The notes under the pieces are model-generated. The model saw only the letters and a program-made list of their open reading frames with translations. It searched no databases and had not been told where the DNA came from. DNA of 64,000 nt from NCBI GenBank assembly GCA_029891345.1, contig CM057009.1, positions 208,562,709 through 208,626,708 on the forward strand. The letters run 5' to 3'. Below are positions 56,548-64,000 of this stretch, one piece after another. The DNA is from Dryococelus australis. Lineage: Eukaryota > Arthropoda > Insecta > Phasmatodea > Phasmatidae. How positions within the stretch are numbered: position 1 is the first letter of the stretch; each line of letters starts with the position of its first letter. Made by a program: the position numbers and the translations under genes.

Positions 56548-56940
56548 TTGGACAATGACAAAAACCCAAATCTTGAAAAAATGCCGAAATCCCTAAATAG
56601 TCTTCCAAAACATGCACTTAGAAACAAAGATATTAATGCATTTGTTAAGAAACTGGATATTCCCTATTTCCAAGGTTTGTATATGAGAGACGATTTACCA
56701 AAGAAACCAAATCTTCATGAATGTATAATTGTTAATTTAGATACAAAACAAAATGAAGGAACACATTGGGTTGCATTAATTAAAAATGTAAATCAATCAT
56801 TGGGTATTATGACAATTTTGGTGATTTACATCATCCAATTGAAAAACAATTATTTAAAAAACATGCAATTAAGGTACAATTACAAAATGGAACAATTACC
56901 AAATGCAATAAATTGTGAACATTTATGTTTACGTCTTTGA
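56548..56940 (+). pseudogene. Polinton B adenain-like cysteine protease gene (fossil)
   Basis: The + strand reads 'MPKSLNSLPKHALRNKDINA', 'LDIPYFQGLYMRDDLPKKPN', 'ECIIVNLDTKQNEGTHWVAL'. This is the signature of the adenovirus/Ulp1-like maturation protease of Polintons, including the catalytic His in 'THW'. The C-terminal portion is less clear. It lies directly between the PLA2-like and minor capsid genes. Fossil, few breaks. Confidence 0.85.
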
Positions 56941-56989
56941 TTATAAATAGGCTATATAAGTAAGTGTAATATTAATACACATAAGTAAT

Positions 56990-57600
56990 ATGTTAATTAA
57001 ATTGATATTAAGTGGAAATTTGTCGCAATTGAGTTTGGTATACTTCCCAGCATTAGAGTTAGATGGAGAATGGCAAATACGTCTAATCGAATTCATCACA
57101 TACAACAGCATATCTAATATTGACATCCATAACCAATCATTTACAGCTAATATTGATGAAAAAACCTGCAAGATAGTGACACCATTAGGGCCTTATGAGT
57201 TGGATGATTTAGAAACATTCATTAAAGCAGCATTACCTGAAGATGTACATTTCAGATTACGTGGAAATCAAAATATGTTAACTAGTGCAATGTATAGTAA
57301 TGTCGATATCGATTTCTCGAAAGACGGTTCAATTGCAAGTATGTTAGATTACAAACAGAGAGTGTATCCCACTAATGAATTACACAAATTATAAAAACAG
57401 GTAAAATATTGTCAGTAAATGTATGTCGTATAAATGTTAATATTGTAGGTGGTTCATATTTGAATGGAAAACCGACAAATAGAATACATGAATTCATGTG
57501 TGCTGTTGCTCCAGGATATAAAATAATTGAAAAATCATATACTTTGATATATCTTCCAGTAATATTGAATTGTGTTGATGAAATAGTTGTTTGAATTGTT
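56990..57600 (+). pseudogene. Polinton B minor capsid (penton-like) gene (fossil)
   Basis: Two + strand frames hold the gene. 56,990-57,394 begins 'MLIKLILSGNLSQLSL', with 'GEWQIRLIEFITYNSISNID' and 'TPLGPYELDDLETFIKAALP'. 57,409-57,594 has 'GGSYLNGKPTNRIHEFMC' and 'APGYKIIEKSYTLIYLPV'. These are hallmarks of the single jelly-roll minor capsid protein of Polintons, the penton of the predicted virion. Fossil. Confidence 0.8.
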
Positions 57601-57689
57601 GATCAAGACAGTGAACTTATTAATTTTATAAATAAATAAATTAACATCCAGTTACATTTTAAAAAAGCTATATAAACAGTTTCATTCCA

Positions 57690-57925
57690 TTGCACATTAC
57701 AATCATAAATGTTATTGTGTATAATAGTAAATTCGGATGTAAAGTAGGCAGTTATTTTAAGAAGTGGTTCTCTAAGGAACATATTTAGAAGAAAGGAAGT
57801 ATAAAAGGTTATACATGCAAGAATAAAATACTCAATTCAAATAAGTTACCCGTAAAGTTAACACAAGGCAAAAATTTGTACTTGAAAGAATTAGGATATA
57901 TGGTTAATCGAAATGGAAGACATAC
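57690..57925 (+). pseudogene. Small basic Polinton frame between the capsid genes (B copy, fossil)
   Basis: A short Lys-rich reading with 'YFKKWFSKEHI', 'GSIKGYTCKNKIL' and a tail 'LYLKELGYMVN'. Many Polintons have a small protein here ending in a similar 'fLksLGy' peptide. A decayed counterpart lies at 10,740-10,915 in A. Confidence 0.45.
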
Positions 57926-57929
57926 CTAA

Positions 57930-59155
57930 AGTTTAAGATCTGATCAGTTATGAAAATGCAATCACCAATATGGAAATGCATGTGTATGAACCTTTCCAAG
58001 CAGATCCATATATGTTTCCTTCAGAAATAAGGATTTCTATACAAAATCATAACATTTACACATTACCATCTAAATCAAGTTTAAGGTTTAGAGGAACAAT
58101 TAAAAACACACCTGATGCAAGTAATTCAGTAACTACAAAAATAGTAAAAAATGGAATGCTTCATTTAATCGATAGAATTGCATATCTGCCCAATGGTGGA
58201 GAAATCTATCAAACACAAGATATTGGAACAACCTCAATGATAAAGAGCTATCTCTCAGGAACTGTAAACAATCTTTTACAGGGATTATGGCTGGGTGGAG
58301 CAATGCTGTGATTACTCACTACAAATAAACCCAGGTGGAAATACAAATTTGTTATACCATTAAGTATACCATAGTTATACCATATTAAATGGTTAACAAG
58401 AATTAGATATTCTATTTGGTAATAGGCATTTGAATGCCATATATGATTAGGCTAATAAAAAGGAAGGTATAACATTTGAATTAAACAGTGTTGAATGGTT
58501 GATGCCACATATAGAAATTAACACAAATGAACATGTATAGTTTTAAAAATATATCGAAAAAGGGAAGAATCTAGATATTCCATTCAGATCGTCGAGTTTA
58601 GAGGTTTTTCCAATGCTGCCGACATCACAGAAAGTCATTTGGAGCATGAAATCATGTTTTTCATCGAAAAACCAAGATATGTTGCCATATGTTTTCAAAC
58701 AAATCGACAAAACAATTAAAAAGCTTATAGATCAGTATTCGATAATTGTGATATGAAAAATATTAAAATGTATCTAAACAGTGAAAGCTAACCCCTATAT
58801 GGATTTAAATTTGAACTTTGAAAATGGGGAATTCCTTATCTGCTATTACACATACTCAAAGTTTCAGGAAATGAATTATAACAAAATCAGCTCACCGATC
58901 CTAGAACCTGAAATATTAAAAACCAGAAGAACATTATTGGTATTTGATGTAAGCAAACAAACTGACAGGATTACCAATGGCGTAACTGATTCACGAATTG
59001 AAATTATTGCAAATACCCCTATTCGAGCAAATACCCACACTTACACTCTGATAATTCATGATAGATTAGCGAGTTACAATGTAAGTGATAAGCTGGTGAA
59101 TGTAATGCATTGTGTCAGTAGGCGATGAACCACGGCTACAACCAAATATTTTGCA
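57930..59155 (+). pseudogene. Polinton B major capsid protein gene (fossil)
   Basis: Fossil hexon-like double jelly-roll capsid gene, not interrupted by the insert seen in A. The first part (57,970-58,311) reads 'MEMHVYEPFQADPYMFPSEI', 'IYTLPSKSSLRFRGTIKN', 'IDRIAYLPNGGEIYQ' and 'MIKSYLSGTVNNLLQGLW'. The last part (58,781-59,128) has 'LILEPEILK'-like and 'ANTHTYTLIIHDRLASYNV' followed by 'SDKLVNVMH'. The middle is more decayed. It is the largest capsid gene of the late group. Confidence 0.8.
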
Positions 59156-59279
59156 ATGTACACAGATTTCAATATGCAGAAAAATTTATCATTATAGAAT
59201 TAACTATTACTGATATGTAAGAAAATACAACTGTATTCAGCTTTAAAGCACTGTTTAACTGGAAATATCTAACTCCCAA

Positions 59280-59870
59280 AAATAACAAAACTAATAGATG
59301 GGTTACTAACCATCACCAGGTTTTAAAATGGGAGAGTGGATGTATGGAGTACGAGAATAGTGAATATATTTGCAAACATTACCTAAATAATTGTGAAATA
59401 TACACAGTTGAAGTCGAGCAAAAATCCATTTTAGAATGTGTGTATAATGGGAAAGTAATAGATATTCAAAAAGAATGCAAGTGTCCGTCATTTTAAACAA
59501 TTATGTAAAACATATTGATCTAATTCAACGTTTTTCTCTGCAGAGGAAAACTATAAATTAATGTTAACTTGGGCAATGATGTCGGACTGGGGTGAAACAG
59601 ATTGTGATTATTCTCCTCCTGAATAGCCTGTGGATATTATTCGAGTGATATGGCATTATTTGGGATGAGAGAACTAAAGAGTGAAATTGAGTATAAAATG
59701 TATTTGGCTATATGTAATCCACTAGTTTGTAAAGATGGATCAGCAATACAATGAAATCATCTGTTCTTGCATACATAAATCGAAGCGTAAATTGAATATT
59801 AGAAAGTTATTAGCATGTTGGAGTAAACCATTTAGAGTTTGTCTCAGAAAGAAATAGCTTTAGTATCTTT
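59280..59870 (+). pseudogene. Conserved Cys-containing Polinton frame of unknown function (B copy, fossil)
   Basis: The + strand shows two coding-like blocks. The first (about 59,300-59,495) reads 'WESGCMEYENSEYICKHYLN', 'CEIYTVEVEQKSILECVYNG' and 'KECKCPSF'. The second (about 59,540-59,860) reads 'FFSAEENYKLMLTWAMMSDW', 'PVDIIRVIWHYLG', 'CSCIHKSKRKLNIRKLLACW'. The second block is also present at 7,000-7,310 in element A. No known family comes to mind. Many spaced cysteines suggest disulphides or a metal site. It follows the major capsid gene on the same strand. Fossil. Confidence 0.5.
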
Positions 59871-60081
59871 GTGAAATAGCTTTAGTATCATTGTGACTTT
59901 CCTACTGTAAACATGGCTTTCTTCCGACCAACTGGTATTTACGTTTCGGTCACCCTTGGAAACTCAAGGGTGAATTACTCTTGTTTGTTTAACAGAATAA
60001 CACCATTTTGAAGAGATATGCGATGGGTGGTTTCAATTCAAAAATATCCAATGTAGCTTAGAGGGCGAAAAATGTAATGAT

Positions 60082-60300
60082 TTGATACGTCTAGAACTGA
60101 AAAAAATGTCCTGTATACCATATGTGTCCGAATACAAGTCTACCAGCAAGCATGAAAGAAGTGTATTCAACTTTTATGAAATTTTTCCTGATTTACCAGA
60201 ATGTTTAATATTACACTCACCTGAATGCATGAAAAATTATAACAATCAAAAAGATGAATATACTGTAAGTATAGCCAGGGTGAGAATGGAAAAGATATGA
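60082..60300 (+). pseudogene. Unidentified 72-residue frame in Polinton B
   Basis: A + strand frame (MIRLELKKMSCIPYVSEYKS...) with a coding-like mid part 'NFYEIFPDLPECLILHSPEC'. No family recognised. It lies between the Cys-containing frame and the PolB-leader region. It may belong to either, or be spurious. Confidence 0.25.
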
Positions 60301-60840
60301 TGTAAAAAATATTTTTACAAACACTCAGAGATTAGAAAATGTATTGTGTAAGAAAATATAAAAATGTAACAAAATAAATGGTTTGAAACTATTTTTTTCC
60401 AGTTTTACTGACTTTACGAATGCATGAATTGTAATATTCCCATATTCTGACAATCAAATGTTATACAAACTTAATTTGCATGCATCAAACAATCAAATCT
60501 AATGTGTTTGCTCATAAAGGTTCGTGTGTGAAATATTAATAAAATAAAATAATAGTAATTTGAAAGCAATTTGATACATAAACTTTTTCAATTTACATTC
60601 TTGGATTCATACAGCTTATGTTTTAAAAATGTACGTTTAACACCTTCTACAATTCAGACATAGTGTGTTTAAAATTAATAATGTAATCAAATTGCTTCCT
60701 GGAATTGCCTATAACTACCTATAAAATTCATATGCCTTGCAGTTTCATTATAGTCTTGGAGCAGTACAGAAGCAATCATATATTTGCTGTCACTTCTTTA
60801 ATAAATAATTTACAGTGAAAATTGCGACATGAAAGAAGTG
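60301..60840. other. Spacer in Polinton B, nothing recognised
   Basis: AT-rich sequence without coding frame; probable intergenic region before the zinc-finger/PolB-leader frame. Confidence 0.35.
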
Positions 60841-60847
60841 GCTGTGG

Positions 60848-61565
60848 AATGAAATCTTCAAGAAAACTGTTTCAGTGTGATTTTTGCCATATACAGTTTT
60901 CTCAGAGTGATAATTTTATGAGATGTAAAATTTGCAAAAGTGATTCTATGTAAACAGCACCATATCCTTAGAAATCTCCTCAGTTAGCTCCACATAGCCC
61001 ACATGCTCAACAATCTGCTCCACTATCTGCTCCACATAGTCCACCTACTGCAAAACACTTAACATTTCCAGCTCTGCTATTTCATTCCTCAAAAAATTCG
61101 ATAAGTTAATTAGGGATGAAAATTAAGTTGATTTCTCACTCTCCAGCTTCAGTGGAAAGTTCATCATCCAAACTCGAATACGAGATACTGGCTAGCACAT
61201 CCACCAGCAGACTAACTGACGTGCATATAGTTAATGATAGGCTTAACAGTGACACAGACTTTTCGATTTTCTTTTCGAGGTGTAGAATTCCTTTGATATA
61301 TTTCATTAAAACATTACCCTGACCTATTAGAATTAGTATAACAGTAATTTGTAAGTACTTGAAATCCCTTATGGCGGAGGAAGGCATAACAGGAATCTTC
61401 TATTTTCAAAGTAATTCCCTCCCTGTCCACTTATCCAATGTTGGTGAACTTTATGGCGGTAACATAATGCCTTACTTAACAACCAGTCTTGAAGAATTTA
61501 GTGCTCATGGAAGCGAATGTGTTTTACAACTGATATCAAAGATGGACGTGCATATCTCCTAATAC
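60848..61565 (+). pseudogene. Polinton B zinc-finger and PolB leader region (fossil)
   Basis: The + strand begins with a C2H2-like finger, 'SSRKLFQCDFCHIQFSQSDN', then a Pro/Ser/His-rich linker (61,000-61,060). Further on, 61,359-61,562 contains 'TTSLEEFSAHGSECVLQLIS', 'KMDVHIS', which matches the 'GSGW.L..I..LdV.I..Y' element of the leader that precedes the DNA polymerase in Polinton PolB proteins. No polymerase domain is readable after it up to the window's end. Fossil, broken and truncated. Confidence 0.5.
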
Positions 61566-61639
61566 CAACTGTTCACCACCTGTGGTAAATGCACGAAATA
61601 ATCCAAGTTTATTAGTGATAAGAAGGCTTGTAATCCGAT

Positions 61640-61725
61640 GCTGCTTCATTACTCGACTCGCTTCACCCTCATTGGCTCTCAATATCCCGGTTTCGAAAAC
61701 TGCCAAACTCTCTTCACTTGCTCTG
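61640..61725 (+). repeat. tRNA-derived SINE, 3' fragment
   Basis: 'CACCCTCATTGGCTCTCAAT' to 'CTGCCAAACTCTCTTCACTT' aligns with the last 85 bases of the SINE family seen at 18,011, 31,532 and 33,202 (for example 'CACCCTCATCGACTCTCAAG'). It is more diverged than the others and lies just after the PolB-leader relic. Confidence 0.7.
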
Positions 61726-63230
61726 ATGTACAGAATAAAATTTTGCTGGAATGTTTTAATACAATTGGAAATCTGTAAATTTCCTGTTCCACGAAACCCA
61801 GAATGTGTGTAGTCTGTCTGAACTGTAAGTCTTGCCTCATATCAGCACGATGTGTATGTCGAATTTCCTCTGCAACCTTTACACTTCTTGTATTTCAGCA
61901 CTTCATTCAGTTGGCTGGTGTATCTTTGTTTGAATATAGAATACAAGTTTACATTTTTTCCACAACACTACACTCAATACCATAATAAATTCTGCTCTCC
62001 TATTTGCAATACAATCAATGAGGTAGTTGAATTGCACAATAGCATCTACAAGTCAATTAAACTGAAAGCCATATCTAGAGTGAACCAATAAACTGACAGA
62101 TAGTGTCTTAAAATAACTAATCTGAAATTCTAACTGCCAACGAGTCAACACTTCATCTAGAATCCACTGTGCTTAACAACTTCTCACAGATTCTAGAGTA
62201 ATATGTTTGTCTTCCTGCAACATCAACCAAATGTTCCCAGAACCTTGTTCCCAGAAAAGAAGATTGATTGTTTTTGTATATGTGAATAAATATTTTAAGA
62301 AGAATGTGATTTTTGTATATGTAAATAAACATTGTGTTTGTTGGAAAAATGGGATATATTATAAGTGTATTTTAAAGAGAACGTGTGTTTCATTTATCTA
62401 CAAACTGAGTGTATATCTGGAAATTTTATAAAAGATATTTATTAGATAAATGAGTGAGTGAGTTAATGTCATTCACACAAATAAAATATATTGATTTACT
62501 TTATCAATCAAGGATTGTAGCTTTGCAGTTTGTTTCTACGAAGAAGATTTTTTTATTCATGGGTGTTACCTTTTTTTACAGATATACATTGAAAAACACA
62601 TATCAACATAACAAAACCAACATTACCTGGTTAATTGATGTTTTAACTGAGCAGAAATATTTGGATGTGAACTGAATACGTACTCTTTCCTTCAGTTGGT
62701 TTAACAAGTGTACATGTGTTCGCAACAATTGGCGAATCACTTTGTCTGAGCACTTTTCATAACACTGAACAATACTGTGTTGCTGTGAAATCAGTTTGTG
62801 TGAATATCACCTAAAGATGGCGAAATCTTTGATACTTAACATAGTAAAGACTATGGCAATTCCCAATGAGTAAACGATTTTGTGTCTTAAAAGAAAATAA
62901 GATGAAATAAATAATTCACTTACAGTATACGAGTTTTAAATAAAAATGCAAAATGCAGTTAATGGGTATTAACAAACACAAATGATTTTCATGATATATA
63001 GAAATGTAATTTACTCAATATCTGCCTTCATTGTGTAAATCAGTTAATTTTGTGTTTGAAACTTTGCGCAAAGTCTGTAGGATTTCTACAGCTAGGATGT
63101 GTTCAAAACATGTATAATACTAAAGCATTGCTACAAGTCCTTGTCCCGAGGGAGACAGGCTGGTTGCATGAAGGCAGTTCGCCAGGGTTTGCATTTTACT
63201 TGACAAAGGAGTAAGGTCGTCCCTCATCAG
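61726..63230. other. Non-coding stretch, nothing recognised
   Basis: AT-rich; frames at 61,803-62,091, 62,207-62,431 and 62,454-62,675 show no recognisable similarity. A short duplicated phrase 'GTGATTTTTGTATATGT.AATAAA' occurs near 62,275-62,330. The right end of Polinton B was looked for here and not found. Confidence 0.35.
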
Positions 63231-63473
63231 CTAGTATTCTGATACAGGATAGAAAAACCAACAAAGTCGCACCAGTCTGTAGCAGTCACCTATCCTATTT
63301 ACGAATTCGCACCGATCCTGTGATCGTCTAGCTGCGACGACAACCCGCAACACTTGCTGGGTGATATCACCATCTATTTGCTCGAGGTTCACACCTTGCT
63401 CACAGTCTTCATAGCAGTATTTTTCATAATATTTCAGTTTTTTTGCGTATTTAACCTTCGTAACAAAACACAA
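63231..63473 (-). CDS. Uncharacterised Cys-containing ORF, faintly odorant-binding-protein-like
   Basis: An 80-codon minus-strand frame with coding-like composition in an AT-rich setting. Its centre reads 'GVNLEQIDGDITQQVLRVVV' and 'SQDRCEFVNRIGDCYRLV'. The C-x8-C pair, Asp before the first Cys and the preceding helix resemble the last two cysteines (C5-x8-C6) of insect odorant-binding proteins, but the expected C4 is not at its place. No signal peptide is present. It could be a decayed terminal exon, part of another gene, or chance. No confident splice sites were assigned. Confidence 0.25.
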   Translation of the reverse strand: MCFVTKVKYAKKLKYYEKYCYEDCEQGVNLEQIDGDITQQVLRVVVAARRSQDRCEFVNRIGDCYRLVRLCWFFYPVSEY

Positions 63474-64000
63474 TAGGAGTTAGAATATTTTTACACATGT
63501 TAATAAATTTATTTCTTTTTTATTAATCATTTATTAACATTTCAATTCAATTTCTCTACTAGTGTTAACTACAGGAGTCACTAAGATTTTATTGCAGTAG
63601 CTTAAAGTGAAGAAATCTTTTCCATTATTTTTAAGTTTACACACATATATTATTTTTTTAAGTAAACCATGCATTATTCTTCTAGGATTCGTAAATGTGG
63701 ATTTCCAAAGCTACTCTTTGTGTGTTTACTACAAGAATTTTTTAAAACTCTGTCTGCGATACGTTTTCGAAGGAGTTTATGTTAAAATTATTCCAGATTG
63801 ATAAACTTCATTTGTGTTAAGTAACTTAGTATTGATTTCATCGTTTTTCTTCGACAAAGTGTGTGGACCATTTCATTCAAGTAATTTGGTTAGTATTCAT
63901 ACATTTATTCATTTTGTAACAAATTTATGTGGATTGTTCATTCAAGTTGTTCGCCTAAATCGGGATTAGTTAGTATTTGAACACTTTCTCACAAATTATG
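63474..64000. other. Non-coding window end, nothing recognised
   Basis: AT-rich. The frame at 63,607-63,801 is hydrophobic and without recognisable similarity. Near 63,850-63,980 'CATTTCATTCAAGTAATT.G.TTAGTATT' is repeated loosely, perhaps a short tandem repeat. Confidence 0.35.

Larger units (their letters stand above)
48400..61600 (-). mobile_element. Polinton/Maverick element B, inverted relative to A, decayed
   Basis: A fossil Polinton with the same gene plan as element A but in the opposite orientation (integrase arm on the left, minus strand). Gene order from left: integrase, DUF8207-like, coiled-coil frame, ATPase (all minus), then PLA2-like, protease, minor capsid, small basic frame, major capsid, Cys-containing unknown, and a zinc-finger/PolB-leader region (all plus). 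It is better preserved than A, with perhaps one to several breaks per gene. The outer ends were not located: the left side from about 48.4 kb shows diverged similarity to the terminal repeat of A, no right partner was found, and the right part may be truncated. The coordinates of the ends are therefore approximate. Confidence 0.8.

Noticed and set aside
61620-61720. Continuation of the PolB-leader reading through 'KACNPMLLHYSTRFTLIGSQ'
   Set aside because: The sequence here is the 3' part of a SINE, so the reading is accidental.

Overview
The window is AT-rich, gene-poor eukaryotic DNA full of decayed mobile elements, minisatellites and tRNA-derived SINEs. The element families (Polinton/Maverick, Ty3/Gypsy, Tc1 and mariner, a LINE, a DUF7869-type gene) and the exon style fit an insect, probably one with a large, repeat-rich genome and very long introns. 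The species cannot be read from the sequence.

Only one piece of ordinary host coding sequence is clear. It is a short first coding exon (ATG at 26,682, donor at 26,784) whose end, KIVRIFTSSTFT, matches the start of NACHT and WD repeat (NWD1/NWD2-type) proteins. No continuation was found in the remaining 37 kb, so everything to its right may be intron and everything to its left upstream or 5'-UTR intron.

Layout. 1-2.5 kb: a LINE reverse-transcriptase scrap in otherwise blank DNA. 2,552-18,581: Polinton A, an essentially end-to-end but heavily decayed element of about 16 kb with very long terminal inverted repeats (about 2.3 kb), a near-perfect 6-bp target duplication (CATATG/CATGTG), a SINE inside its right repeat, a 1.85-kb unknown insert in its major capsid gene and an internal 60-bp satellite. 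19.5-20.5 kb: a Tc1 transposase tail touching a Gypsy RT scrap, then a minisatellite. 21.3-23.25 kb: a decayed, two-exon DUF7869-like gene. 24 kb: poly-G/(GA)n. 25.1-26.1 kb: Gypsy integrase scraps in opposite orientations. 26.65-26.78 kb: the NWD-like exon. 29.9-38.3 kb: a run of degenerate minisatellites whose + strand is poor in G, with two SINEs. 38.9-43.1 kb: a more GC-rich relic with a Polinton PolB-leader piece (fossil C), zinc-finger frames and an intact acidic ORF of unknown origin. 43.3-45 kb: a mariner-like transposase. 48.4-61.6 kb: Polinton B, related to A, in the opposite orientation and better preserved.

A and B share one gene plan. One arm, transcribed towards its end, holds packaging ATPase, a small coiled-coil frame, a DUF8207-like gene and integrase. 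The other arm, transcribed away from it, holds a PLA2-like protein with a Lys-rich/Gly tail, an adenain-like protease, minor capsid, a small basic frame, major capsid and a conserved Cys-containing frame of unknown function. B continues into a zinc-finger/PolB-leader region; no PolB is visible in A. In both, a roughly 90-bp direct repeat lies just outside the integrase gene. All are fossils. The most interesting signals are the two-copy conservation of the unknown Cys frame, the PLA2-like virion gene, the long TIRs, and the NWD-like exon in a very long intron setting.
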